Positions 48,510 through 57,995 of a DNA stretch of 64,000 nt are shown here, in pieces. The notes under the pieces are model-generated. The model was not told where the DNA came from. It saw only the letters and a list, made by a program, of their open reading frames with translations, and did not search any database. The stretch's first letter is position 1; each line of letters opens with the position of its first letter. Both the position numbers and the translations under genes were made by a program. Source of the DNA: Bifidobacterium pseudolongum subsp. pseudolongum DSM 20099 (lineage in GTDB: Bacteria; Actinomycetota; Actinomycetes; Actinomycetales; Bifidobacteriaceae); the NCBI RefSeq assembly GCF_000771225.1, contig NZ_JDTZ01000002.1, positions 62,001 through 126,000 of the forward strand. The letters run 5' to 3'.

Positions 48510-49030
48510 ACACGATGGCGCTTGATGTCTCCGACCTGCACCCGTCCGCCGCGCTCGGCGATGTGCCAATGTTGTGGACGGTGTTCGCCGTGGCAGCCGT
48601 AGCGGCGGTCGCGTGCGTTGTGGCGATGGCGTTGTATGGCAGGCGCCGCACCCGCCGTGCACCCGCCACTTCGGCAGGAGCACACGCGCAGGCCGGATCC
48701 ACGCAACAGTGGCTCGCACGCGTGGACGATGTGGTGCGCCAATACGACGCCGGCGAATTCCCGGCCGACGAGGCCTATGCGCGCCTTGCCGCGCTGGCAC
48801 GCGAGTTCGCCGCCGCGCACAGCGGATGCGCGCTTTCGACGAGCACACTGCGCGAACTCGAACGGCGCCCTTCGGGCGGCACGGCGGCGAACTGGGACGC
48901 GTTGCGCCTGACGATTGCCGCACTGTACCCACCTGAGTTCGCCGACGCCGCGACGAATGCCGAAGCGCGCGACGCCAGCGTGCACACCGCGGCCGGCTGG
49001 GTCGGGGATTTCATGGAAAGGTGGCGCTGA
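48506..49030 (+). CDS. Hypothetical membrane protein of the moxR-VWA operon
   Basis: The 174-residue protein has one membrane helix (LWTVFAVAAVAAVACVVAMAL, about 23-43) and a cytoplasmic part with helices and no motif I know. Its start is GTG, overlapping the stop of the DUF58 gene (GTGA), with AAGGAAAGGAG 5 nt upstream. Its place between DUF58 and VWA genes, and its size, match the small membrane subunit seen in other MoxR-BatABC-like operons; that is inference. Confidence 0.75.
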   Translation: MNTMALDVSDLHPSAALGDVPMLWTVFAVAAVAAVACVVAMALYGRRRTRRAPATSAGAHAQAGSTQQWLARVDDVVRQYDAGEFPADEAYARLAALAREFAAAHSGCALSTSTLRELERRPSGGTAANWDALRLTIAALYPPEFADAATNAEARDASVHTAAGWVGDFMERWR

Positions 49031-49031
49031 C

Positions 49032-50084
49032 ATGCTGCATTGGCAATGGCCATGGGTCATTCTGATCGCGTTGGCGGCCTGCGTGCTCATCGGACTCATG
49101 GTACGCATGATCGACGCGCACCGCCACGGCGCACCGCCCGAAGCCACCGTTTTCGACATCGACGACGACCTCAAGACCGACGAAGGCGCGCGCATGCTGC
49201 GTCTATGGCGCCGGTGGAACCGCGCGGCCGCGGTGCTCGCCGTACTGGCGCTGGTCACGATGGCGGCGCTTGCGGGCCGCCCGGCGCGCGTGGCCGCCGA
49301 AGACGAGCGCAGCGGATCGCGCGACATCGTGCTGTGCCTTGATGTCTCGGGGTCCACCCTGCCGTACGACCAGCAGGTGATCGCGACCTACCGCACGCTG
49401 ATCTCGCATTTCAAGGGCGAGCGCATCGGTCTGAGCATCTTCAATTCGACGTCGCGCACCGTGTTCCCGCTGACCGACGATTACGCGATGGCCGCACGGC
49501 AGCTTGAGCACGCCGACGATCTGTTGCGTGGCGTGGAGACGCAGGACGACATCGACAAGATGAGCGCCCAGCAGTACCAGCAGGTCTCCGACTGGCTCGC
49601 CGGCACGCAGAACCGCAAGAATGCCACGTCGCTCATCGGCGATGGACTTGTCAGCTGCGCCGCCATGCTGCCGGGGTTCACCTACGGCGGCACGCAGGCC
49701 GACCAGTCGCGCGACGCGTCGATTGTGCTGGCCACCGACAACGTGGTTTCAGGCACGCAGACCTATACGCTCGCGCAGGCGCTCGACCTGACGGGCAAGG
49801 CCGGCATCACCGTGGACGGCCTGTTTTCAGGCCCCTCACAGAGCGACCATGATGAGGCCACCGAACAGATGCGCACCCTCATCGAACAGCATCACGGCAC
49901 GTTCCTGCTGCAGTCCGACGGCGACTCCGTGGCGGATCTGGTGCGCGCGATCGACCGGCGGCAGATCAGCGCGGTCGATGAGGCGAGCCAAGCCGATTGG
50001 ACGGACGCGCCGGGTTGGTGGACGCTTGCCATCGCCGTGCTGCTCGCCGGCTGGCTGATTGTTGCTTGGAGGTTGAGGCGATGA
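49032..50084 (+). CDS. VWA-domain membrane protein, BatA-like
   Basis: The 350-residue protein has two N-terminal membrane helices (about 5-27 and 60-80), then a von Willebrand A domain with the metal site DVSGS in DIVLCLDVSGSTLP and a later Asp in ASIVLATDNVVSG, and a final helix near 328-345. VWA domains bind partners through Mg2+. It follows the previous gene by 1 bp and overlaps the next start (ATGA). In Bacteroides-type Bat operons such proteins act in stress tolerance; here only the gene order supports a similar role. Confidence 0.88.
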   Translation: MLHWQWPWVILIALAACVLIGLMVRMIDAHRHGAPPEATVFDIDDDLKTDEGARMLRLWRRWNRAAAVLAVLALVTMAALAGRPARVAAEDERSGSRDIVLCLDVSGSTLPYDQQVIATYRTLISHFKGERIGLSIFNSTSRTVFPLTDDYAMAARQLEHADDLLRGVETQDDIDKMSAQQYQQVSDWLAGTQNRKNATSLIGDGLVSCAAMLPGFTYGGTQADQSRDASIVLATDNVVSGTQTYTLAQALDLTGKAGITVDGLFSGPSQSDHDEATEQMRTLIEQHHGTFLLQSDGDSVADLVRAIDRRQISAVDEASQADWTDAPGWWTLAIAVLLAGWLIVAWRLRR

Positions 50085-51106
50085 GCGGATTGACCTTGGC
50101 ACCCGCCCTGGGCTGGCCCGCTGGTTCGGCACTGGCTGCGGCGATGCTCGTGTGTGCGGTGCTCGTCGTGGTGTTCCATGTGCGCCGGCGCGCGCAAGGC
50201 ACCGACGAAACCGTGGCCGCATGTGTCCGCCGCTGTGCCATGTGCGTGCTTGTCGCGGTGCTCGCGCTCACGCCGAGCATCGCGACGACGACCACAAGCC
50301 GTGCAGTGAACACGACCGACGTCGTGATCGCGGCCGACGTGACCGGGTCGATGGGGGTGGCAGACGCCACGTACGGCGACCGCACGCGCATCAGCCGCTT
50401 GGACGCGGCGAAGGCGGCGATCGGCGACATCACGGCCGCCTACGCGCATTCGAGCTTCGCCGCGGTCTCGTTCGGCGCCTCGGGCACGCAGGACGTGCCG
50501 TTGACGCCGGACGCGCGCGCGATCGACAACTGGGCGGATTCGTTGCGCGTGGAGCCCACAGACGCGTCCGCGGGCTCGTCTCCGGACGCGGCGATCGACA
50601 CACTGCTGCTGACGCTCAAATCCGTGCGTGATGCCCACCCCGACGATACGATCGTGCTGTACCTGATCACCGACGGCGAGCAGACCACACCGAAGGCACG
50701 CCGCACGTTCTCGTCATTGCGCCGCTACCTCAACGACGCCTGTGTGATTGGCGTGGGGTCCGCGTCCGGCGGCCGGGTGCCGCAGGTGCATGCGGATGGC
50801 ACAAGTGAGGAAGGCGTCTGGGTCACCGATCCGTCGACCGGCCAGCCGGGCGTGTCGATCATGGATGAAGCACAGATCGCCTCGCTCGCCGACGAACTCA
50901 GCGGCACCGCATTGCTCACCGCGTCCGGCGGCACTGTGGTCCAGCAGCGGATCACCGGCGAAGCGAACTCGTGGCGACAAAGCACCACGGAAAAGCAACG
51001 CACGCGCGTCTCGCCCATCACATGGCCGTTCGCCATCGCGCTGCTCGCCGTGGCGGCATGGGAGTTCGCGGCCTGGCACATGCAATCGAGGAGGCTGCTG
51101 CAATGA
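50081..51106 (+). CDS. VWA-domain membrane protein, BatB-like
   Basis: The 341-residue protein has membrane helices near 15-35 and 52-70, a VWA domain with DVTGSMGV (variant metal site D-x-T-x-S), VLYLITDGEQT for the second Asp, and a C-terminal helix near 315-332. It is the second VWA protein of the operon, and its order after the first matches BatA-BatB. The start overlaps the previous stop, with GGAGGTTGAGG just before. Confidence 0.88.
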   Translation: MSGLTLAPALGWPAGSALAAAMLVCAVLVVVFHVRRRAQGTDETVAACVRRCAMCVLVAVLALTPSIATTTTSRAVNTTDVVIAADVTGSMGVADATYGDRTRISRLDAAKAAIGDITAAYAHSSFAAVSFGASGTQDVPLTPDARAIDNWADSLRVEPTDASAGSSPDAAIDTLLLTLKSVRDAHPDDTIVLYLITDGEQTTPKARRTFSSLRRYLNDACVIGVGSASGGRVPQVHADGTSEEGVWVTDPSTGQPGVSIMDEAQIASLADELSGTALLTASGGTVVQQRITGEANSWRQSTTEKQRTRVSPITWPFAIALLAVAAWEFAAWHMQSRRLLQ

Positions 51107-51657
51107 CTTCGCAACCACAACCACGGCGCACGCGCGCTGTGCGCATCGTGCTCGGCGTATGCGCGGTGGCGCTGGTGGCCTGCGCCGGGCTCGCCGGATG
51201 GAACCTGCGGGCGGTCGGCCTGTACAACCAGGCGACCGCGACGCTGACGGCCACGCTGCGCGACGCCGCAGCCGCGGATAGAGACATCAAACAGCTGCTC
51301 GCCCAACAACAGCAGACCGACGCGCAGCTGGCCGAAGCGCAGCAGGCCTCCATGCTGCTGCTGCCGTCGGTCCGCACCGCGATCGCACACAACAGCCAGG
51401 TGAGCGGCGCATTGACCGAACGCCTGCAGCAGCAGGTGGACGCCACAACCCAAAGCACGCCACAGGCCACGACCGGCGATTCGACCACGAACAGCCAAGG
51501 CGGCGAGCCTGCGCTGACCGACGAGCAACGCGAACAGATCGAGCAGATGCTGCGCAACAACGAGCAGACGCAGGAATCCCAGGACCAGGCCGTGCAACAC
51601 GACGGCGAGCGCCACAGCGGCACCGACACGAGCGGTGGCGACGCCAAACCGTGGTGA
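51103..51657 (+). CDS. Hypothetical protein with signal anchor and Gln-rich coil
   Basis: I do not recognise it. The 184-residue protein has a basic N-terminus, one membrane helix (VLGVCAVALVACAGLAGW, about 17-34), a coiled-coil region with runs such as LLAQQQQTDAQLAEAQQ, and a Thr, Ser, Gln, Asp-rich C-terminus. It is the last gene of the moxR operon, its ATG overlapping the stop of the VWA gene. A role as a stalk or scaffold for the complex is a guess. Confidence 0.7.
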   Translation: MTSQPQPRRTRAVRIVLGVCAVALVACAGLAGWNLRAVGLYNQATATLTATLRDAAAADRDIKQLLAQQQQTDAQLAEAQQASMLLLPSVRTAIAHNSQVSGALTERLQQQVDATTQSTPQATTGDSTTNSQGGEPALTDEQREQIEQMLRNNEQTQESQDQAVQHDGERHSGTDTSGGDAKPW

Positions 51658-51692
51658 GCCCGCCGCACGCGGCATGTGGACCGGCGACTGCC

Positions 51693-51745
51693 GGATGGGC
51701 GCCTGTGTGGATGCACGCATGATGCATCCACACAGGCGCCCATCC
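51693..51745 (+). terminator. Perfect 23-bp inverted repeat after the moxR operon
   Basis: Arms 51693-51715 and 51723-51745 pair fully around 7 nt. It lies 36 bp after the last stop codon. Confidence 0.75.
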
Positions 51746-51827
51746 ACATGACGGGGATGCCTCGGCCGTCCGACCACATCGGCCCGTCCGACTGGCGCCA
51801 CGGCGACGGCACGCGTTCAATGGACGC

Positions 51828-52193
51828 ATGATTCACACAACGGTTCCCTGGCGGGCGTACGGCGCCCATCCCCACGCCACACGCCCCCTATGCACATTCA
51901 CATCATTCCCTCTCGGTGGCGGCCTGCAGCCACAGGCCCCCTTCGCCCGTCAATCCTGCATCTGCACCGGCATCGTGGCCGAATGCGCGCAAACCATGCA
52001 CACGGCGGCCACCGCCACGACGGGCGCACTGGACGACCTTGCCCGCGTGAGTGCATCGAGCCGGCGGCTCACATGGAGCGGCAAGGCCGCCGACATGTTC
52101 CATGCGCGCATGCGGCAGTTCGACACCACAATCGCGGGCCATCTGGATTGCTGCGCCACGACGGGCGCCATGCTGAAAGCAGGGTTGCCATGA
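51828..52193 (+). CDS. Small WxG-motif helical protein, partner candidate
   Basis: The reading frame codes for up to 121 residues, but only the last 75 or so look like protein: a helix ECAQTMHTAATATTGALDDL, the turn LTWSGKAADMF with Trp-Ser-Gly, and a second helix to the end. This is the WXG100 layout. The first 45 residues are rich in Pro and Cys and probably not translated; a GTG at 51975 or ATG at 51996 may be the start, though no clear ribosome-binding site helps. The stop overlaps the ATG of the lipase-like gene, so the pair is translationally coupled. Confidence 0.6.
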   Translation: MIHTTVPWRAYGAHPHATRPLCTFTSFPLGGGLQPQAPFARQSCICTGIVAECAQTMHTAATATTGALDDLARVSASSRRLTWSGKAADMFHARMRQFDTTIAGHLDCCATTGAMLKAGLP

Positions 52194-53683
52194 CCCGTCA
52201 GGTTCGCTCCTCGATATACGGCGGCGCCGTCACCGTGGCCGATCAGGCGGAATACCAGCGCCTGCACAGCGCCCTCAACGCGCAAAGCGCAGCGATGGCG
52301 TCGTCGGCAAGCCGCTGGACGCAGGCCGCCTGCACGCTTGCGGCACAACGAGAACGCCTCGTCTGGTGCCCCGCCGCCGCGCAGACCGCCGAACCGTCCG
52401 TGCCCGTGCACACCGATCAGCGTGCGCGCATCGACGCGGCGCGCGACGCGAGCGATGTGATGGCGCGGCGGTGCCGTGTCCTCGCCGACGAATGCACGCA
52501 GCTCGCCGATCTGGTGGCGCGCGCCCACAGCCTCTACGCCGAAGCGGAAATGCGCAACACACGCATCGTCAACCGGGCGGTGCGCGCGTTCGCGGTGCAC
52601 CACCCCGTGGCCACCGGCATCGCTGTCGGCACGCTTGCGGTGGCCGGAGGCATCTATGGCTGGGCCACCGAGGAATCGTTCAATTGGGCCTATGCGTCCA
52701 AAGCCACCGCGTGGGCGCATGAGGGCGTCGTCTCCGGCATCGGCGCCGCATGCAGCGGGTCGGGTGGACGCCTGGCGTCCCTCACCGACCTTCCGGGGCA
52801 GTCGATCAACGACACGGCGGCCGTGGCCTCACCGTTCCTGAGCCATGTGGGCGGCATGGTGCAAGGCACGTCGTTGCGCATGCGGCAAGTGGACAGCGCC
52901 GACATGGCCGTGGGCGGGGCAAGCGGCATCCAGGATGCGCTGCACGACCTGCGCAGACTCGGACAGGCCAACGGCGCCGGCGACGACGGGCTCGCCTACG
53001 GCACGATCGCCATCTCGCAATACCGCAGGCAAGACGGTTCGCAGGCGTGGCTCGTGACGATCCCCGGCACCGACGGCCAGAAGGATTCGCCGTTCGGTTG
53101 GATCCAGAACGCCGAACTGATGAGCGCCAGCGCCGCCCAGCGGCGCGATGCCGACAGCGCGCGCCTTGTGGTGCAGGCCATGCACCAGGCGGGGGTGCAG
53201 CCCGAGGATTCCGTGGCGTTGATCGGACATTCACAAGGCGGCATCGTGGCCGCCGCGCTCGCCTCGGATTACGCCGACACCTACCGCATCGAGCATGTGG
53301 TCACGGCCGGTTCCCCAATCGCCAACCATCCAATCAGCTCAAACACCTGGGTCACGAGCGTGGAGATGGATGACGAACTGGTGGCGGCGCTCGACGGCGC
53401 CTCCAATCCGGCGAACGACCACTGGGTCACGATCCGCGGCACCGTGACCGACGGCGACAGTGACGGCCTGTGCACCGGCAGGGCCATCGACGACAGCGAC
53501 GGGCCGTACCGGCTGACCCATGACCTGAAATACCACGAGGCCGCCTTGGGGCATGCGCTGGATCTGGGGTCACCGGCCGTCCAACAGCACAACGACCACT
53601 TCCGCGGGACGATAGCGGGCGACTACGTGGGCACCACCTATTGGCAGGGCCGCATGGCGCACCACACGCCGGGCGAGGATTGA
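52190..53683 (+). CDS. Lipase-like alpha/beta hydrolase with N-terminal helical domain
   Basis: The 497-residue protein has two parts. Residues 1-130 are helical and Ala-rich, similar in style to the N-terminal targeting domains of WXG/LXG-type secreted proteins, followed by a hydrophobic helix (VATGIAVGTLAVAGGIYGW, about 140-158). Residues 260-495 look like a lipase: YRRQDGSQAWLVTIPGTDG near 280, the nucleophile Ser348 in LIGHSQGGIVAA, and candidate Asp and His later (VTDGDSDG; YHEAALGH). No signal peptide is seen. The gene is coupled to a WxG partner gene, which suggests export or surface exposure; the substrate is unknown. Confidence 0.75.
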   Translation: MTRQVRSSIYGGAVTVADQAEYQRLHSALNAQSAAMASSASRWTQAACTLAAQRERLVWCPAAAQTAEPSVPVHTDQRARIDAARDASDVMARRCRVLADECTQLADLVARAHSLYAEAEMRNTRIVNRAVRAFAVHHPVATGIAVGTLAVAGGIYGWATEESFNWAYASKATAWAHEGVVSGIGAACSGSGGRLASLTDLPGQSINDTAAVASPFLSHVGGMVQGTSLRMRQVDSADMAVGGASGIQDALHDLRRLGQANGAGDDGLAYGTIAISQYRRQDGSQAWLVTIPGTDGQKDSPFGWIQNAELMSASAAQRRDADSARLVVQAMHQAGVQPEDSVALIGHSQGGIVAAALASDYADTYRIEHVVTAGSPIANHPISSNTWVTSVEMDDELVAALDGASNPANDHWVTIRGTVTDGDSDGLCTGRAIDDSDGPYRLTHDLKYHEAALGHALDLGSPAVQQHNDHFRGTIAGDYVGTTYWQGRMAHHTPGED

Positions 53684-53753
53684 GGCGCGCGCCGTTTCCG
53701 ACTGTGAGACGGCGCACGCGCGGCGTTTACGGTGTTTAGTAGGGTGAGGAGCT

Positions 53754-55196
53754 ATGAATCTAACCGATATCTCCCCCGCCATCGCCCTCACCCCGCTCGA
53801 TGGCCGATACCGCAGCCAGACCGCCCCGCTCGTCGAATACCTGAGCGAGCCCGCGCTCAACCGCGAGCGCATGCGCGTCGAAGTCGAATGGATGATCATG
53901 CTCGCCAACGGCTACGCCGGCAATGACTGGCAGCCGATCGTGCCGGGCGTCAAGCCGCTCACCGAGCAGGAGCAGGCGTTCCTGCGCTCCATCCCCGAGG
54001 AGTTCGGCGCCGAAGGCATCGCACGCCACGCGGCGCATGAAGCGGTGACGCACCACGACGTGAAGGCCGTGGAATACTACATCGACGACCAGCTCGACGC
54101 CGCCGCCGACGTGCTCGGGGGCCCCACGCAGCTGACCGAGCTGAAGACCCTTGTGCACTTCGCATGCACGAGCGAAGACATCAACAACCTGTCGACGGCA
54201 CGCTGCGTCAAGAACGCCATCGAGCACGTGTGGCTGCCCGGCATCGACGCGATCGTGGACCTGCTCGCCGCCCGCGCCGACGAATACCGCGACATGCCGC
54301 TGCTGTCGCTGACGCACGGCCAGCCGGCCACCCCCACCACGCTCGGCAAGGAGCTCGCCGTGTACGTGTACCGCCTGCGCCGCCAGATCGCGCATGTACG
54401 CACCCAGCAGTACTTGGGCAAGATCAACGGCGCCACCGGCACGTTCGGCGCGCATCTGGCCGCCGTCGACGGCGTGGATTGGGTCGAGGTCTCGCGCGTC
54501 TTCGTCGAGGACCGCATGGGCCTCACGTGGAATCCGCTGACGACGCAGATCGAATCGCATGACTGGCAGGCCGAGCTCTACGGCACGATCAGCCACGCGA
54601 ACCGCATCATGCACAATCTGTGCGTGGACACGTGGATGTACATCTCACGCGGCGTGTTCGCGCAGGTGCCGGTCAAGGGCGCCACCGGTTCGTCGACGAT
54701 GCCGCACAAGGTCAACCCGATCCGTTTCGAGAACGCCGAAGCGAACCTCGAGATCTCCTGCTCGCTGCTCGACACGCTTGCGGCCACGCTCGTCGAATCC
54801 CGTTGGCAGCGTGATTTGACCGATTCCACGACGCAGCGCAACATCGGTTCGGCGCTCGGCTACTCGGTGCTCGCCCTGAACAATCTGCTCGGCGGCCTCA
54901 AGTCGATCCACCCGAACACGCAGGTCATGGAGCGTGAACTCGACGAGAACTGGGAAGTGCTTGGCGAGCCCATCCAGACCGCGATGCGCGCGAGTGAACT
55001 CGCCGGCCGTCCGGGCATGGAACGCCCATACGAAAAGGTCAAGGAGCTCATGCGCGGCCACCAGATCACCCAGGAGGACGTGGAGCGGTTCATCGACTCC
55101 CTCGACTTCGACGGGGAAACCGCGGCGCGCCTCAAGGCGCTGACCCCCGCCACCTATGTGGGTGTGGCGGCGCAACTTGTGGACTTCGACCGCTGA
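53754..55196 (+). CDS. purB: Adenylosuccinate lyase
   Basis: The 480-residue enzyme carries the fumarase/aspartase-superfamily signature GSSTMPHKVNPIRFENAEANL (here SSTMPHKVNP with flanks), and the earlier motifs FACTSEDINNLS and SLTHGQPATPTTLGKE with the catalytic His. It cleaves SAICAR and adenylosuccinate in purine synthesis. The length and the segment YNPLTTQIESHDWQAE follow the long E. coli-like PurB subfamily rather than the B. subtilis type. The start follows GTGAGGAG by 5 nt. It is monocistronic. Confidence 0.96.
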   Translation: MNLTDISPAIALTPLDGRYRSQTAPLVEYLSEPALNRERMRVEVEWMIMLANGYAGNDWQPIVPGVKPLTEQEQAFLRSIPEEFGAEGIARHAAHEAVTHHDVKAVEYYIDDQLDAAADVLGGPTQLTELKTLVHFACTSEDINNLSTARCVKNAIEHVWLPGIDAIVDLLAARADEYRDMPLLSLTHGQPATPTTLGKELAVYVYRLRRQIAHVRTQQYLGKINGATGTFGAHLAAVDGVDWVEVSRVFVEDRMGLTWNPLTTQIESHDWQAELYGTISHANRIMHNLCVDTWMYISRGVFAQVPVKGATGSSTMPHKVNPIRFENAEANLEISCSLLDTLAATLVESRWQRDLTDSTTQRNIGSALGYSVLALNNLLGGLKSIHPNTQVMERELDENWEVLGEPIQTAMRASELAGRPGMERPYEKVKELMRGHQITQEDVERFIDSLDFDGETAARLKALTPATYVGVAAQLVDFDR

Positions 55197-55211
55197 CGCA
55201 CACCGGACCTG

Positions 55212-55270
55212 ACGCGGGCCGGCCCTACTCCACCTCACCGACGTGTGGGATGGACGGGGCCGGCCCGCGT
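55212..55270 (+). terminator. Hairpin after purB
   Basis: ACGCGGGCCGGCCC pairs with GGGCCGGCCCGCGT (14 bp) across a 31-nt loop that holds a smaller CCAC/GTGG stem. Confidence 0.6.
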
Positions 55271-55358
55271 TCTGCGTTGGCGGTTCGTCACATAGAATGA
55301 AGAGGCACGGCCGGCGACCACCGCCAGCCACCGATTGGCCGTATACCAAAGGAACCAG

Positions 55359-57836
55359 ATGAGTAGACCCGTGGCGAATCCGGATGCCACACAGCCAACA
55401 GCCCGCGGCGGGGCGCCCGGCACGGCATCCGATGTCCTGATCGCAGACAACGCCCCGAAGCGCACGCATGTGACCGCCGACCTGCTCCATGCCGTGTTCG
55501 CGTTGCTCGCCGGTGTGCTCGTGCTCGTGTTCGCCCTGTATCTGCGCGGCATCACCACCGGAGTGGAATCGGATGCGCACACGGCGGCGAAGGCCGTGGA
55601 ATGGCTGCTCGACCTTCCCGCGTCGTTGCTGCAGCAACTCATTGTGCTCATCGTGGTCGGCATGGTGCTCATTCAGCTCATTGTGAACCGCGAATGGCTG
55701 CAATCGGCCTGTTCCGTAGGTTCCCTCCTCCTTGGCTTCGCCGCGGTATGGGCCGCTTCGGCGTTGATCAGCCAATACGGCAGCCCCCTGCTCATCGGTT
55801 CGGTGCAATCCGCCGGCACCGAATCGGGACCATGGCTCCTCCCTGATTTCTATGCGGCCATGGCCGCGTTCCTCACCACGGCCGGCCCGCGCCGCACGCG
55901 TTCTTCAATCAAATGGGGCTGGAACATCCTGATCATCGGCGCTGTGCTCCTCATCATCAGCTCGTGGAACTCCGTGACCGGCGTCATCGTTTCGATCTGC
56001 ATCGGCCGTGTGGTCGGTCTGTGCGCGCGTTTCGCAATCGGCACGCAAAGCACCGGCATCTGGGGTGTGCAGGTCGTGCATGCGCTGCAGTCGATCGGGC
56101 TGCACCCGCGCGAACTGCGCCGCCGCCATCTCGAAGGCACCGCCGACCATGTGCTGTACGCCACGCTCGAAGACGACATGGTGGAGAATTCCCGCATCTA
56201 CGAGATGCGGGACGAAGACGGCACGCCATACGTGGTCTCGGTGCTCGACAACCAGCGCCATTTCGCCGGATACCTCAACCAGATCTGGCAGCTCATCCGC
56301 CTGAGTGGCGTGGCGGTGCGCCACGACCGTTCCGCGATCAGCGCGAACCACCACCATTACGCGATGATGCTGGGCGTGCATGATCTGGGGCTCGCCGCCC
56401 TGCGCCCTTATGGTGTCGCCGACTCCGGCGAATCCTCGGTCCTTGTGCTGCACGAGTCGCCGAAGGCCACGCCGTGTGACATGCAGGCGATGACCGACGC
56501 CGACATGCGCCATCTGATGCGCTACATCAACACCGCGCACCACCGTGGTTTCACCCACCGCAACATCACGCAGGACGCCTTGGCGCGCCTCGACGACGGG
56601 ACACTGTTCCTGTGCGGTTGGCAGAACGGCGACTACGCGAGCGGATTGACGAACGTGGCGCTCGACAAGGTGGAGATGCTCTCGCTGTTCGTCACGGTGT
56701 TCGGCGTCGAACGCACCGTGGCCGCGGCGCGCGAAGCGTGGGGTGATGACACGCTCATCAACCTCATCCCGTTCGTGCAGAAGGCCGCGGTCCCAGCCGC
56801 CACGCGCGCGCTGCCCGGGTGGAACAAGACGCTGCTCGAACAGCTGCGCAAGACGATGAGCGCGCTCGCACCGGAAGAGGTCTCGGAATCGCTCGAGCAG
56901 GTCACGCTCTCGCGCTTCAACGCGCGCTCGTTCTTCGCGATCACCCTGCTCGTGATCGCCGTCGGCGTGGTGCTCACGCAGATGAAACCGAACGAGATGA
57001 TCAAGGCGGCACGCGACGCGAACATCTGGATGATGCTACTGGTCATGGTATTCAGCTTCTTGGCCTGGGTGGGGTCCGCCGTCTCGCTCGGCGGCTTCAT
57101 GAACGCGGACCGCCGCAATCCCCTCGGCCTGCTGTGTTCGCAAATGGCCGCCGGATTCACGGCCGTGTCGATGCCCGCCGGCATCGGCCCCGCGTTCGTC
57201 AACCTCCAGTTCCTGCGCAAAAGCGGCTACCGCAGCACCGTGGCGACAGCCATCATGAGTGCCGTGTGGGCGGTCCAGGCGGCGGTGACCGTCGTGCTGC
57301 TCCTCGTGATCGGCATCGTCAACGGGCGTAGCACGCTTTCCGGCATGATCCCCACGAACATGCTCATCTTCGTGGTGGCCGGTGTGGCGTTGATCGTCTC
57401 GGTGGCCATGGCGATTCCGCCGGTACGCAAGAAAGTGACCGACAAATACCTGCCGATCGCCAAGGCGTATGCCCGCAGCCTGCTCGAGACGCTCACGCAG
57501 CCCAAGGAGGTGGTCATCTGCGCCGCCGGCGGCCTGCTGCTCAATTTGGCCACGGGCTTCGGCTTCTGGGCGGCGCTGCTCGCGTTCGGCTACCACACCA
57601 ACCCAATCGAGACGACCTTCATCTTCCTGCTGGCCAACACGCTCGGTTCGGCGGTGCCGACCCCCGGTGGCCTCGGTGCCGTGGAGGCGGCGCTTTCGGT
57701 GGCGTTCACCGCAGTCGGCGTACCGTCCACGATCGCGATCTCGGCCACACTCGTCTACCGCATCGCGTTCTACTGGCTGCGCATACCCGTTGGCGCGCTT
57801 GCCATGAAGTGGCTCGACCGGCATAATCTGATCTGA
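55359..57836 (+). CDS. Membrane protein with kinase-like middle domain and LPG-synthase/flippase-like C-terminus
   Basis: The 825-residue protein has three parts. Residues 30-210 contain five or six membrane helices. Residues 250-480 resemble a protein or aminoglycoside kinase fold, with HRNITQDAL near 401 at the place of the catalytic loop HRD and LCGWQNGD where DFG would be; Asp is replaced in both, so it is probably inactive. Residues 540-815 are eight helices of the UPF0104/AglD type that ends in LANTLGSAVPTPGGLGAVEAAL. Similar architectures occur in other actinobacteria. The start follows AAGGAAC. Substrate and role are unknown; lipid transport is inference. Confidence 0.85.
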   Translation: MSRPVANPDATQPTARGGAPGTASDVLIADNAPKRTHVTADLLHAVFALLAGVLVLVFALYLRGITTGVESDAHTAAKAVEWLLDLPASLLQQLIVLIVVGMVLIQLIVNREWLQSACSVGSLLLGFAAVWAASALISQYGSPLLIGSVQSAGTESGPWLLPDFYAAMAAFLTTAGPRRTRSSIKWGWNILIIGAVLLIISSWNSVTGVIVSICIGRVVGLCARFAIGTQSTGIWGVQVVHALQSIGLHPRELRRRHLEGTADHVLYATLEDDMVENSRIYEMRDEDGTPYVVSVLDNQRHFAGYLNQIWQLIRLSGVAVRHDRSAISANHHHYAMMLGVHDLGLAALRPYGVADSGESSVLVLHESPKATPCDMQAMTDADMRHLMRYINTAHHRGFTHRNITQDALARLDDGTLFLCGWQNGDYASGLTNVALDKVEMLSLFVTVFGVERTVAAAREAWGDDTLINLIPFVQKAAVPAATRALPGWNKTLLEQLRKTMSALAPEEVSESLEQVTLSRFNARSFFAITLLVIAVGVVLTQMKPNEMIKAARDANIWMMLLVMVFSFLAWVGSAVSLGGFMNADRRNPLGLLCSQMAAGFTAVSMPAGIGPAFVNLQFLRKSGYRSTVATAIMSAVWAVQAAVTVVLLLVIGIVNGRSTLSGMIPTNMLIFVVAGVALIVSVAMAIPPVRKKVTDKYLPIAKAYARSLLETLTQPKEVVICAAGGLLLNLATGFGFWAALLAFGYHTNPIETTFIFLLANTLGSAVPTPGGLGAVEAALSVAFTAVGVPSTIAISATLVYRIAFYWLRIPVGALAMKWLDRHNLI

Positions 57837-57995
57837 TTTGCTCCAATCAGCCCACAAAAAGAGGCCAACCGCGAAAAAACTTCTCAAAACCCTAGGAAAC
57901 CGCGGGTTTTTCCACATTTATGCGCTAAGATTCATAACTGAACCTGTGGCTGCCCGGAGCAATAGGGCGGCCCCTGAACCAAGAAGGATGCTCAC

